Below, piece after piece: positions 8,775 through 19,197 of a DNA stretch of 48,600 bases. Source of the DNA: Lysobacterales bacterium (lineage in GTDB: Bacteria; Pseudomonadota; Gammaproteobacteria; Xanthomonadales; Xanthomonadaceae); assembly GCA_020442465.1 (NCBI GenBank), contig JAGRJY010000110.1:1-48600 (forward strand), written 5' to 3'. The number at the start of each line of letters is the position of its first letter. Position 1 is the stretch's first letter. The notes below the pieces were generated by a model, which was given only the letters and a program-made list of their open reading frames with translations, did no database searches and was not told where the DNA came from. The position numbers and the translations under genes were made by a program.

Positions 8775-9706
8775 TCGTCGGAGCTTCGATTCGCCACGTC
8801 GCGCTCAACCAGGGCGCGATACGCGGCGCGCAACCGATTGGTCAGCGCACGGGCGGCAGGGTCGGCCGAGCCCAGCCTCCTGCCGTCGACCTCGCGCACG
8901 GGAACGAGTCCGGCGAACGTGCCGGTGACGAAGGCTTCCTGCGCGCCGTAGACATCGGTCAGGCTGAAGTTCCTCTCGCGCGCCGCGACGCCGATCTCCG
9001 CGCAGGCTTCGAGCACCTTGGATCGAGTGATGCCTCCGAGACAGAAGTCCCCGGTCGAGGTCCACACTTCGCCGCGGCGAACGATGAAGAAATGGGTGGA
9101 GTTGCAGGTGGCGACGAAGCCATGCGGATCGAGCATCAGCGCCTCGTCGGCGCCGGCCGTGTACGCCTGGATGCAGGCGGTGATGCAGTTCAGCTTGCTG
9201 TGGCTGTTGAGCTTGGGGTCCTGTACGTCCGGGTAGCCGCGTCGCACGTGCACGGTGAACAGCTTCAGTCCGCGTTCGGCGACGTCGGGCAGTGGGGTCT
9301 TGTACTCGGCCAGGATCACCACCGTCGCCGGTCCGATGCACACCCTCGGGTCCTGGTAAGGCGTGCGCTTGAGTCCGCGCGTCACCATCAGGCGGATGTG
9401 CACGCCATCCAGCATGTCGTTGGCGCGCAGCGTGGCGTAGAGGGCTCGGGTCAGCTCTGCGCGGTCCATGCCGACGTCGAGCATCAGGGCTTTCGCGCCT
9501 TCGTAAAGGCGATCGAGATGGGCGTCGAGAAACACCGGATGGCCGCGCACAACGCGCAGGCCCTCCCAGACGCCATCGCCCAGGACGAAGCCCGAGTCGA
9601 GGACGGAGACCGTGGCATCCTCCCGTGGCTTCAGATGGCCATTGATCCACACCTGGATCGTGGCATTGCGCGGATCATCGACGAAGTCGTGCGTGCCGTG
9701 GGTCAT
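8771..9706 (-). CDS. class IV (branched-chain type) PLP aminotransferase
   Basis: 311 aa. The fold-type IV pattern is clear: DSGFVLGDGVWEGLRV near residues 37-52, and the PLP lysine K171 in SHSKLNCITA. In the cofactor-binding segment GFVATCNSTHFF, the Glu common in IlvE is replaced. Family members transaminate branched-chain or D-amino acids, or act as aminodeoxychorismate lyase. The replaced Glu and the operon with a sulfotransferase and an amine oxidase suggest a specialised amino-acid substrate rather than housekeeping leucine synthesis, which is inference. First gene of a leftward three-gene operon. Confidence 0.85.
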   Translation of the reverse strand: MTHGTHDFVDDPRNATIQVWINGHLKPREDATVSVLDSGFVLGDGVWEGLRVVRGHPVFLDAHLDRLYEGAKALMLDVGMDRAELTRALYATLRANDMLDGVHIRLMVTRGLKRTPYQDPRVCIGPATVVILAEYKTPLPDVAERGLKLFTVHVRRGYPDVQDPKLNSHSKLNCITACIQAYTAGADEALMLDPHGFVATCNSTHFFIVRRGEVWTSTGDFCLGGITRSKVLEACAEIGVAARERNFSLTDVYGAQEAFVTGTFAGLVPVREVDGRRLGSADPAARALTNRLRAAYRALVERDVANRSSDE

Positions 9707-9943
9707 GCTGCAAGTCCTGCCTAGGAACGGTGGCCGTGTGCTGCGCGGAGGGAGAAACGATTCGCTTCGTCGATCGTCTCGACGGAGCTACACGACATGC
9801 AGGTCGTGAAGCGTTGTCCTGAATGGTCACCAGTGTGCCGGCACAGTCGTGGGCTCAGCAAGGCGGCCGGCGACCTGCTGTGGCGCGTTGTTCGAAGCGG
9901 GGATGTTGTCGATAGAATCGCGCTTTCCCCGAGGAGCCGCCCC

Positions 9944-11917
<1,974 letters not shown>

Positions 11918-11924
11918 TCCACAC

Positions 11925-11952
11925 GCCGCCGGGGCCGCGAGGCCCCGGCGGC
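11925..11952. terminator. GC-rich hairpin between convergent genes
   Basis: A perfect 12-bp stem (925-936 with 941-952 of the 11 kb block) with loop GCGA lies 7 bp after the peptidase stop and 4 bp before the pirin stop. There is no T-run, but the position between two converging genes fits a shared terminator. Confidence 0.6.
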
Positions 11953-11956
11953 GGCA

Positions 11957-12817
11957 TCAGGCGGGAAGGGCGCCGAAGCGTCCGGCGTTGAAGTCTTCGA
12001 TGGCCTGGACGATCTCGTCACGGGTGTTCATCACGAACGGGCCGTGGCCGAAGATCGGCTCGTCGATCGGCTCGCCGCCCAGAACCAGCAGTTTCGCTGC
12101 CTTGTCTGCCTCGACGCGTACCGACGCGGCATCGCGAGCGAAGCGCACCAGTCGCTCGCCCTCGACGCGCTTGCCGTTGACGGCCAGCGTCCCCGAGAGC
12201 AACACCAGGGTGAGCGTGTGTGAGGCCGGATAGTCGAAGGCCCAGGAAGCGCCTTCGTCCAGTCGGATGTCCCAGACATCGATCGGCGTGTGCGTTCGGG
12301 CTGGTCCCTGCGCACCCGCGTATTCGCCGGCGATCACGCGCAGGCTGCCGCCCGATTCGATCGGCACGACGGGGATGTCCCGGTTGAGCAGCGTCTGGTA
12401 GCCCGGCCGGCCCATCTTGTCCTTGGCCGGCAGGTTGACCCAGAGCTGCACCATTTCCATGGTGCCGCCCGTTCGGGTGAAGGCATGCGAATGGAACTCC
12501 TGGTGCACGATGCCCGCCGCGGCGGTCATCCACTGCACGTCTCCCGGGCCGATCACGCCACCTGCGCCGGTCGAGTCGAGGTGTTCGACCTCACCGCTGT
12601 AGACGATGGTGACGGTCTCGAATCCCCGGTGCGGGTGGGTGCCAACGCCGCGCGGCTGTGCGGCCGGCGCAAACTGCGCCGGACCCGCGTGGTCGAGCAG
12701 CAGGAAGGGGCTCACCGAAGCACCGTGCTGGCCGTAGAAGATCATTGACTTCACCGGGAACCCGTCTCCGACCCAATGGCCGGTCGGGGGCGGTTCGATG
12801 GCCTGGATGGTGCGCAT
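11957..12817 (-). CDS. pirin-family bicupin protein
   Basis: 286 aa from the ATG at 12817, which has GAGGAG nine bases upstream; an in-frame start 17 codons earlier lacks one. The N-terminal cupin holds the pirin signature, including GVGTHPHRGFETVT and later HQEFHSH, which give the metal-binding histidines and glutamate. The C-terminal half has the pirin second cupin (IFGHGPFVMNT). Bacterial pirins such as YhhW bind a metal and some have quercetin dioxygenase activity, but cellular roles vary. It stands alone, converging on the S9 peptidase. The family is certain, the substrate unknown. Confidence 0.92.
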   Translation of the reverse strand: MRTIQAIEPPPTGHWVGDGFPVKSMIFYGQHGASVSPFLLLDHAGPAQFAPAAQPRGVGTHPHRGFETVTIVYSGEVEHLDSTGAGGVIGPGDVQWMTAAAGIVHQEFHSHAFTRTGGTMEMVQLWVNLPAKDKMGRPGYQTLLNRDIPVVPIESGGSLRVIAGEYAGAQGPARTHTPIDVWDIRLDEGASWAFDYPASHTLTLVLLSGTLAVNGKRVEGERLVRFARDAASVRVEADKAAKLLVLGGEPIDEPIFGHGPFVMNTRDEIVQAIEDFNAGRFGALPA

Positions 12818-13070
12818 GCTGGAGTCCTCCTCGAAAAGGGGCGGATGGCGCGAAGTCGCCTCCGTCATGACCGCAAAGGTAGGGGCGTACGGGTCCGGGT
12901 TCGAGTGCCGGTCGCGGGACAGTGCGTTGCAGGGCTGTCACCGGCGCCGGGTTGATCGCGCAGAATCCGCATCGCCGACATCGCTCAGCGCGCCCTGCCT
13001 TCGCTCGCCGGCGTGCTGAGTTGGCGTCGAGTCAGCCGAGGCTGACTGGTTCGTCGGGCGGGCAGACGGG

Positions 13071-13811
13071 TCAGGCGAACAGCGATACCCGGGAAAGCGT
13101 ACCGCGCTCATCGGCCACCAGTGCTTCGCCGTGGCCGCGCCAGTCGGACAGCACCCATCGGCGCGCCATGCTGCCGCCCAGGTCATGCTGGTGACAGGCC
13201 GGACGGTGCGTGTGACCGTGGATCAGCGTGTCGATGCCGAACAGGCGCAGCTCGCCTTCGACTGTCGCCGCGTTCACGTCGGAAATACCGGCCGACAGGT
13301 CCTTCTGGTGCTCCGCGCTGGCAGCGCGCGCGCGCTCGGCGAAGGCCTTGCGTGCCGCCAGCGGTTGACCAAGGAAACCGCTCTGCCAGTCGCGGTCGCG
13401 CATCTGTGCGCGCCATCGCATGTATTCCCGATCGTCCGTGCAGTAGCGATCACCGTGGCTGAGCAACACGGGTTTGCCTGCCAGGTCGATCACGCAAGGG
13501 TCGGGCAACAACAGCATGTTTGCGCGGTCCGCGAATGCCTTGCCGAGCAGGAAGTCGCGGTTGCCATGGACGAAGGCGATTTCGACATCCATCGCAGCGA
13601 GCGCATGCAGCGCGTCTGCCACCACGGCGAGCAAAGGGTCGCCGTCGTCGTCGCCGACGTAAGCCTCGAACAGGTCGCCGAGCACGAACAGACGACCGGC
13701 ACCTGGCGCTTCCTCGCGGAGGAAGCGCAGCAGGATTCGTGTGTGCACGTCGTCTTCCGACTTGAGATGCAAGTCGGAGATGAACATCGCCGGGCTGCGC
13801 AAGGCGACCAT
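13071..13811 (-). CDS. lpxH: UDP-2,3-diacylglucosamine diphosphatase LpxH
   Basis: 246 aa, the usual LpxH length. It cleaves UDP-2,3-diacylglucosamine to lipid X and UMP at the cytoplasmic face of the inner membrane, the fourth step of lipid A synthesis. The calcineurin-like metal motifs are all present in order: SDLHL (residues 12-16), GD at 45-46, GNRD (83-86), SHGD (118-121) and HGHTH (198-202). The ATG at 13811 was chosen because it lies just before the first metal motif and 35 bp after the cyclophilin stop. Co-transcription with a periplasmic PPIase is common in related genomes. Confidence 0.95.
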   Translation of the reverse strand: MVALRSPAMFISDLHLKSEDDVHTRILLRFLREEAPGAGRLFVLGDLFEAYVGDDDGDPLLAVVADALHALAAMDVEIAFVHGNRDFLLGKAFADRANMLLLPDPCVIDLAGKPVLLSHGDRYCTDDREYMRWRAQMRDRDWQSGFLGQPLAARKAFAERARAASAEHQKDLSAGISDVNAATVEGELRLFGIDTLIHGHTHRPACHQHDLGGSMARRWVLSDWRGHGEALVADERGTLSRVSLFA

Positions 13812-13846
13812 GGGCCGGATCAAAGGCTGCGTGAGGGCAGGCGACC

Positions 13847-14488
13847 TCAGCCCGCCGGAGCCGGCTCGCTGGCGGTCGCGGCGTCGGCAGGCAGGATCTC
13901 GGCGCGCTCGATGATGACCGCCTGCACCGGTACGTCGCGTCCGAACGGACCCTGCGGGCCGGTCTCCAGGGCGCGAATCTTGTCGACCACGTCCATGCCT
14001 TCCACGACCTTGCCGAACACCGCATAGCCCCAGGTCAGGCCGCTCTCTTCGCTGCGGAAGTCGAGCCTCGAATTGTCGACCACGTTGATGAAGAACTGCG
14101 CCTGTGCCGTGTGCGGTTCGCCGGTGCGCGCCATGGCCAACGTGCCGCGCAGGTTCGACAGCCCGTTCTTGGCCTCGTTCTGGATCGCGGAGCGGGTCGG
14201 CTTCGGCTGCAGGTCGGCGGTGTAGCCACCGCCCTGGATCATGAATCCATCGATCACGCGGTGGAACACCGTGCCGTTGTAGTGCCCATCCTTCACGTAC
14301 TGGAGAAAGTTCTCCACCGAAATCGGCGCCTTGGCGGCATCCAGTTCGGCCACGATGCGTCCCTGGTTGGTGATCAGCGCCACGCGCGGATTGGCCGGCG
14401 CAGGCGCCGCGGCCTCGGTGGCGGCCTCCTGGGCCTGGGCGGAGACGGACAGAAGCAGGGCAGCTGCCAGCGAGAACAGGTATTTCAT
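13847..14488 (-). CDS. periplasmic cyclophilin-type peptidyl-prolyl isomerase
   Basis: 213 aa. A cleavable signal peptide ends in SVSAQAQ and an Ala/Pro-rich linker follows to about residue 33. The cyclophilin domain has [14 protein letters not shown] (the active-site Arg is in FHR), [16 protein letters not shown] and [17 protein letters not shown]. It speeds proline isomerisation during folding of exported proteins. The C-terminus ends in an Ala/Pro/Glu-rich tail. It is upstream of lpxH, probably in one transcript. PpiA is the nearest E. coli counterpart, but the symbol is left out because several paralogues exist in related species. Confidence 0.92.
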   Translation of the reverse strand: MKYLFSLAAALLLSVSAQAQEAATEAAAPAPANPRVALITNQGRIVAELDAAKAPISVENFLQYVKDGHYNGTVFHRVIDGFMIQGGGYTADLQPKPTRSAIQNEAKNGLSNLRGTLAMARTGEPHTAQAQFFINVVDNSRLDFRSEESGLTWGYAVFGKVVEGMDVVDKIRALETGPQGPFGRDVPVQAVIIERAEILPADAATASEPAPAG

Positions 14489-14754
14489 CGGACGCTCCTG
14501 AAACGGTAGAGGGTGCGCAGAGTCGAACGCGCATCATAGGGCGACCCCCGAATCGGGGCAAAGACGGGATGCAGCCTTGTCCGCGGTCATGTTCCGCGAG
14601 ACGCGGCGCGCGGCCGACAGTAGACGCAGTCGCCGAGTACCGGAGCTCGCCGATGGCGTCCGCATCGACGCGGTGCCTGCGTGATCGGATGGCCGTGAAC
14701 CGCTGGTCCAACGGCTCGCGCTACCATGCTGCAACCCATCGAGGAGCTGCGACG

Positions 14755-15192
14755 ATGCCTACCCGACTTGCTTCGACCCTGAGCCTGATGCTCGCCACGA
14801 TCATTGCCGCGCCGGCCCTGCATGCCGCTGAACGCACGCCCGCGCCCGAAGGGGCGGCCGTCTACTTCATCGCGCCCGCGGCGGGATCGCAGCTGAAGAG
14901 CTCGGTGACCGTGCGCTTCGGCCTGCGCGGCATGGGCGTGGCACCGGCAGGCATCCAGCTCGCCGACACCGGGCATCATCACTTGCTGGTGGATGTCGAT
15001 GCGCTGCCGGCGCTGGATCAGCCGATTCCTGCCGACCCGCATCACGTGCACTTCGGCAAGGGGCAGACCGAGACCACCATCGAGCTGTCGCCGGGCAAGC
15101 ACACGCTGCAGCTGCTGCTGGGAGACTTCCTGCACACGCCGCACCAGCCGCCGGTGATGTCGGAGCGCATCGAGATCGACGTGTTGCCCTGA
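14755..15192 (+). CDS. exported DUF4399-type protein
   Basis: 145 aa from the ATG at 14755, with GAGGAG 9 bases upstream. A signal peptide (hydrophobic LSLMLATIIAAPALHA) is followed by one beta-rich domain. It contains the His-rich segments TGHHHLLVD and ADPHHVHFGKGQTE and ends in ...HTPHQPPVMSERIEIDVLP, features of the DUF4399 family. Histidines are grouped as in a metal site, but no function has been assigned that I can name. Single gene, periplasmic by inference. Confidence 0.8.
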   Translation: MPTRLASTLSLMLATIIAAPALHAAERTPAPEGAAVYFIAPAAGSQLKSSVTVRFGLRGMGVAPAGIQLADTGHHHLLVDVDALPALDQPIPADPHHVHFGKGQTETTIELSPGKHTLQLLLGDFLHTPHQPPVMSERIEIDVLP

Positions 15193-15282
15193 TCCGGGAC
15201 GGCCTGGAGCCGTGCTGCTTTTCGAGGGTCGCGGCAGCACCTCGCGCGGGTGCGCCCCGCACGCCGCACTGGCTGAGTTCCT

Positions 15283-15306
15283 GAACCTGCGAACAGGGGC
15301 AGGTTC
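15283..15306. promoter_or_regulatory. inverted repeat over the gltX promoter
   Basis: A perfect 8-bp inverted repeat (GAACCTGC at 15283-15290, GCAGGTTC at 15299-15306, 8-nt spacer) lies just upstream of a TAGAAT -10-like box at about 15316-15321, where a -35 element would sit. It could be an operator for gltX or a weak terminator of the gene before it. Confidence 0.4.
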
Positions 15307-15355
15307 GCCACCCTGCTAGAATCGCCGCCCCCGTCAGCTTGCCACCCAACGATTA

Positions 15356-16747
15356 ATGACCTGCCGAACCCGTTTTGCCCCCAGCCCGACCGGCTTCCTC
15401 CACATCGGCGGCGCACGCACTGCGCTCTACGCCTGGCTCGAGGCGCGCCGCAACGGCGGTCAGTTCGTTCTGCGCATCGAAGACACCGATCGCGAGCGCA
15501 GCACGGACGAAGCGGTGCAGGCCATCTTGCAGGGCATGAGCTGGCTCGGACTCGAGCACGACGAAGGCCCGTTCTACCAGACACTGCGCATCGATCGATA
15601 CCGCGAAGTCGCCGAGCAACTGGTGCGCGCGGGCAAGGCCTACTACGCCTACGAGAGCAAGGAAGAGATCGAGGCCATGCGCGCCCAGGCCATGGCCGAG
15701 GGTCGCAAGCCGCGCTACAACGGCTACTACCGGGATCGCAACGAACCGCTGCGCGACGATCCGAATCGCGTGCTTCGGTTCAAGAACCCCGACTTCGGCA
15801 GCGTCGTGTGGCACGACGCGGTGAAGGGCAAGATCGAGATCAGCAACGAAGAACTCGATGACCTGGTACTGATTCGCTCGGACAACTGGCCGACCTACAA
15901 CTTCGCGGTGGTCATCGACGATGTCGACATGGGGATCACCGAGGTGATCCGCGGTGACGACCACGTCAACAATACGCCGCGGCAGATCAACATCTATGAA
16001 GCGATCGGCGCGGCGGTGCCACGTTTTGCCCACCTGCCGATGATCCTGGGGCCCGACGGGGCTAAGCTGAGCAAGCGGCACGGCGCGGTCAGTGTGATGC
16101 AGTACCGCGACGACGGGTTCCTGCCGCACGCGATCCTGAACTACCTCGCCCGTCTGGGCTGGTCGCATGGCGACCAGGAGATCTTCTCGCGCGAAGAGCT
16201 CATCGAGCTGTTCCGCATCGAGAACGTCAACCACTCGGCGTCGCGATTCGACGTCGACAAGCTGAGCTGGCTCAACCAGCACTATCTCAAGAGCTGGGAT
16301 CCCGAACTCATCGTGCCGCACCTCGAGTGGCACCTTCACCATGCAGGCTATGACCTGAGCGCGGGGCCCAACCCGGTTGACGTGGTGATCGCCCTGCGTG
16401 AACGGGCGAAGACGCTGAAGGAAATGGCCGAGAAGGCAGCGGTCTGGTACCGGCCGATCGAGGGATTCGACGAGGCAGCGGTCGCCAAGCACATGCAGGG
16501 CGCCGGTGCGGTGCTCGATGCAGTGCGCGTGCGCCTCGCCGCGCTGACCTCCTGGTCGCCCGCCGACATCGACGCGGCCTTGCGCGAGACCGCCGAATCA
16601 CTGGGCGTGGGCATGGGCAAGGTGGCGCAGCCGCTGCGCGTGGCGATCACCGGCACCGCGGTGTCGCCGTCCATCGACTACACCGTCTTCCTGACCGGGC
16701 AACACGCCGCGCTGGAACGCCTTGATGCGGCGCTGAAGCGCTGCTGA
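15356..16747 (+). CDS. gltX: glutamate-tRNA ligase
   Basis: 463 aa, the usual length. It charges tRNA-Glu with glutamate using ATP. The class I HIGH motif appears as [12 protein letters not shown] near residues 14-25, and the KMSKS motif as KLSKRHG near residue 238; RFAPSPTG precedes the first. The helical anticodon-binding region fills the last 150 residues. The ATG at 15356 follows a poor ribosome site, but it lies directly before the conserved N-terminus. Monocistronic; zur follows after 55 bp with its own -10-like box. Confidence 0.97.
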   Translation: MTCRTRFAPSPTGFLHIGGARTALYAWLEARRNGGQFVLRIEDTDRERSTDEAVQAILQGMSWLGLEHDEGPFYQTLRIDRYREVAEQLVRAGKAYYAYESKEEIEAMRAQAMAEGRKPRYNGYYRDRNEPLRDDPNRVLRFKNPDFGSVVWHDAVKGKIEISNEELDDLVLIRSDNWPTYNFAVVIDDVDMGITEVIRGDDHVNNTPRQINIYEAIGAAVPRFAHLPMILGPDGAKLSKRHGAVSVMQYRDDGFLPHAILNYLARLGWSHGDQEIFSREELIELFRIENVNHSASRFDVDKLSWLNQHYLKSWDPELIVPHLEWHLHHAGYDLSAGPNPVDVVIALRERAKTLKEMAEKAAVWYRPIEGFDEAAVAKHMQGAGAVLDAVRVRLAALTSWSPADIDAALRETAESLGVGMGKVAQPLRVAITGTAVSPSIDYTVFLTGQHAALERLDAALKRC

Positions 16748-16788
16748 GCCGCGCGAAGGCCCGGTCATGGCGCACACCGGCCCGGTGC

Positions 16789-16794
16789 TATGAT
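16789..16794 (+). promoter_or_regulatory. -10-like box of zur
   Basis: TATGAT ends 8 bases before the zur ATG at 16803, inside GCTATGATCCG. If it is used, transcription would begin at or within a base or two of the ATG, giving a leaderless message. No ribosome-binding sequence is seen before that ATG, which agrees. Confidence 0.45.
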
Positions 16795-16802
16795 CCGCCG
16801 TC

Positions 16803-17294
16803 ATGCCGCTTCGCCGCACCCAGACCTGCACCGCGCCGCATCATCATGTTGATGACGCCGACGCGTACCTGGACGAGGTCGCCACCATCTGCGCCGAGCG
16901 CGGGCTGCGGCTGACCGAGCAGCGCGCGCGCGTCCTGCGCCTGGTCGCTGATGCAGGTCGACCGGTCAAGGCTTACGAACTGATCGATCTGATGCGTGCC
17001 GGTGCGACCGGGCCGGTTGCGCCACCGACGGTGTATCGCGCCCTCGACTTTCTGCTCGAGGGTGGATTCATTCATCGGCTCGAATCGATCAATGCTTTTG
17101 TCGGCTGCCATCACCCGCGTGTGCAGCACTCGGTGCCTTTCCTCATCTGCGACAAGTGCCACAGCGCGATCGAACTCGAGGATGAGCAGATTTCCGGAGT
17201 GCTGCAGGCGCGTGCCCGCGCACTGGGCTTCGAGCCCTCCGCGCAGTCGCTGGAAGTGCACGGGCTCTGCGCCGAGTGCCGTGTCGATGCCTGA
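16803..17294 (+). CDS. zur: Fur-family regulator, probably Zur
   Basis: 163 aa. The winged-helix DNA-binding half includes LRLTEQRARVLRLV and PPTVYRALDFLLEGGFIHRLES. The dimerisation half has two cysteine pairs, CDKCH and CAEC, that hold structural zinc, and CHHPRVQH. The sequence follows Zur (GRPVKAYELIDLMR, short regulatory segment) more than Fur or PerR. Zur represses zinc uptake genes when zinc is sufficient. A His-rich N-terminus (HHHVDDADAY) is present. Its stop overlaps the next start by 8 bases, which ties it to a metalloenzyme-like gene. Confidence 0.85.
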   Translation: MPLRRTQTCTAPHHHVDDADAYLDEVATICAERGLRLTEQRARVLRLVADAGRPVKAYELIDLMRAGATGPVAPPTVYRALDFLLEGGFIHRLESINAFVGCHHPRVQHSVPFLICDKCHSAIELEDEQISGVLQARARALGFEPSAQSLEVHGLCAECRVDA

Positions 17295-18768
17295 GCGGCT
17301 GTCCGAACCGGATCGGCGCGCGCAGACAACGCATGTGACTGCCCGGATCGGCATCCGATGTATTCGAGTTGTATGCGCCTTGGTGTTGCTGGTGGGTGCG
17401 GTCGGTGCTTCGTGGGCCCAGGGGCCGTCGCAGGGCTGGAGCGAGGCCTTTCGCGAAGCGCAGGAGGCCTCGGCCAAGGCGAGGCGCGCCCGACAATCGT
17501 CAAAGCCGGCGACCGAAGCGCGGCTCGGTGAAGATGGTTTCGGGCCGCCCGCACTCGTGCGCGTGGCGAGCAAGACAGGTACTGCCCGGTCCGATTCCGA
17601 TGCCGCGACGGCAAAGACCCAAGCGAACGCGCAACTCGAGGTGACCGCGGTACCGCCCCAGGCCTGGGGGCCGCCAGCGCTCGATCCGGCGGGCAATCCC
17701 GGTTTTTCCGAATTCGTGGGCCCGCCGCTGGTGTCGCCGCTGCAGATTCTGGATGCGGTGATCCTGGCCGGTACCAAGCAGCAGCTCTCGTGGAGCGTGG
17801 GACAGGGTCTGTCGGGGGGCGATGCGGTGGCGCCGGTGCACGTGGCGCACGGCGATCGGCCCGGTCCGGTGCTTTGTCTCGCCGCCGCCATCCACGGCGA
17901 CGAGATCAATGGTGTGGAGATCGTCCGTCGCGTGATCAACGACGCGGATCCGAGCCGCCTGTCGGGCACGCTGATCGGCGTGCCCATCGTCAACCTGTTC
18001 GGATTCGCCCGTGGCTCCCGCTACCTGCCGGACCGTCGCGACCTGAACCGGTTCTTCCCCGGCAGTGCGCGTGGCAGCATCGCTTCGCGGATGGCCTACA
18101 GTTTCTTCCAGAACGTCATCCGCCATTGCGATGCGCTGGTGGATTTCCATACCGGTTCGTTCGATCGCAGCAACCTGCCGCAGATCCGTGCCGACCTACG
18201 ACTGCCCGAGGTGCTGCGCTTCGCGCGCGGCATCGGTGCGATGCCGGTGCTGCACAGCAACGGCAGCCGCGGCATGTTGCGTGTGGCTGCGACCGCGGCC
18301 GGCATTCCTGCGGTGACGTTCGAGGTCGGCGCGCCGGGCGTGCTAGAGAAGCAGGAGATCAACCAGGCGCACGAAGCGCTGGATGCCCTGATGCATCACA
18401 TGGGCATGAACCCGGAAGCCCCGGACCCGCTCGAGCCGCAGCCTTTCTTCTACGAATCGCGCTGGATTCGCGCCGACTCGGGCGGCCTGCTGCTGTCCGA
18501 CGTGGCGCTCGGTGACCGCGTGGTCGAGGGGCAGACCCTGGGCGTGGTGGTCGACCCGATTCGCAACGTCGAGCGCAAGGTCGTCGCCCCCTTCGTGGGC
18601 AGCGTCATCGGTCTGGCCAAGAATCAGGTGGTGTTGCCGGGCTTTGCGATTTTCCACATCGGCAGGGAGACCAGCGCCGAAGCCGCATCCGATGCCGCCG
18701 CCACGTCGCGGGCCGAGCCGGAGATGGAGGAAGACCCGGATCCCGAACCACGCGACCCCGAGTACTGA
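17287..18768 (+). CDS. exported succinylglutamate desuccinylase/aspartoacylase-family protein
   Basis: 493 aa from the ATG at 17287, which overlaps the end of zur (ATGCCTGA). A hydrophobic segment at about residues 25-45 ending in SWAQG looks like a signal peptide. A low-complexity Ala/Pro-rich stretch follows to about residue 145. The zinc-carboxypeptidase-like domain has AAIHGDEINGVEIV (His and Glu ligands), RDLNRFFPG and DFHTGSF. The C-terminal part, DVALGDRVVEGQTLGVVVDP, resembles the barrel-like tail of this family, and the last residues are acidic. Members split N-acyl amino acids or trim modified residues. Export plus coupling to zur suggests an envelope zinc enzyme, which is inference. 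Confidence 0.82.
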   Translation: MPERLSEPDRRAQTTHVTARIGIRCIRVVCALVLLVGAVGASWAQGPSQGWSEAFREAQEASAKARRARQSSKPATEARLGEDGFGPPALVRVASKTGTARSDSDAATAKTQANAQLEVTAVPPQAWGPPALDPAGNPGFSEFVGPPLVSPLQILDAVILAGTKQQLSWSVGQGLSGGDAVAPVHVAHGDRPGPVLCLAAAIHGDEINGVEIVRRVINDADPSRLSGTLIGVPIVNLFGFARGSRYLPDRRDLNRFFPGSARGSIASRMAYSFFQNVIRHCDALVDFHTGSFDRSNLPQIRADLRLPEVLRFARGIGAMPVLHSNGSRGMLRVAATAAGIPAVTFEVGAPGVLEKQEINQAHEALDALMHHMGMNPEAPDPLEPQPFFYESRWIRADSGGLLLSDVALGDRVVEGQTLGVVVDPIRNVERKVVAPFVGSVIGLAKNQVVLPGFAIFHIGRETSAEAASDAAATSRAEPEMEEDPDPEPRDPEY

Positions 18769-18871
18769 CGGGCTGATCCGGCGCGTTTCGATCGTCGGCA
18801 GGGCTGCTGCTATACTGCGCCGTTCGATCTACCACCCGGCCTGCAGAGGCCACAGCAGGAGCAAGCAGTTT

Positions 18872-19033
18872 ATGGGCAAGGGCGACAAGCGCACCCTCAA
18901 GGGCAAGACCTTTTCCGGCAGCTACGGCAACGTCCGTCCGCACAAGGCGGCGGCCAAGCCCGCCGTGATGCCGAAGGCCACGCCGACGGCTCGCAAGGCG
19001 CCGGCCAAGAAGGCGGCCGCCAAGAAGGCCTGA
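18872..19033 (+). CDS. 30S ribosomal protein THX-family protein
   Basis: 53 aa, very basic. The N-terminus MGKGDKRTLKGKTFSGSYG follows the THX pattern (GKGDxxTxKGKxxxxSYGxxR-xHK), and the tail is Lys/Ala-rich (KAPAKKAAAKKA). THX is a small peptide that fills a cavity at the top of the 30S head. The ATG at 18872 has AGGAGC 13 to 8 bases before it, and a TATACT -10-like box lies at about 18810. A strong terminator follows. The family is fairly clear; whether this copy is a core ribosomal protein in this species is not shown. Confidence 0.85.
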   Translation: MGKGDKRTLKGKTFSGSYGNVRPHKAAAKPAVMPKATPTARKAPAKKAAAKKA

Positions 19034-19053
19034 GTCGACATCGACTCGCAGCG

Positions 19054-19077
19054 AAAAGCCCCGATTTCGGGGCTTTT
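19054..19077 (+). terminator. terminator of the THX gene
   Basis: An 11-bp stem (AAAAGCCCCGA at 19054-19064 with 19067-19077) with a 2- to 4-nt loop ends in four Ts, 20 bases after the stop. The A-rich left arm lets it work in both directions, toward hutI as well. Confidence 0.85.
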
Positions 19078-19083
19078 CCGCTT

Positions 19084-19158
19084 CTGAAGATCGAGTTCCT
19101 GAAGGTCGAGTGTCTGAAGGTCGAGTTGCTGAAGGTCGAATTCCTGCAGGTCGAACCG
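19084..19158. repeat. 15-bp minisatellite, five copies
   Basis: Five consecutive 15-bp units of the form CTGAAGGTCGAGTTC run without gaps (19084, 19099, 19114, 19129, 19144), with one to four changes between units. They lie between the THX terminator and the end of hutI. Read on the minus strand the array gives a repeated LDLQE-like pentapeptide, but no credible gene covers it. Confidence 0.9.
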
Positions 19159-19197
19159 TGTGCGTGTCCGGCTTGTCGGAGACTGCGCTGGCACGAT

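Noticed and set aside
18922..19194. 90-aa leftward open frame with an LDLQE pentapeptide repeat
   Set aside because: It is produced by reading the 15-bp minisatellite and the antisense of the THX gene; no start site or homologous family is apparent.
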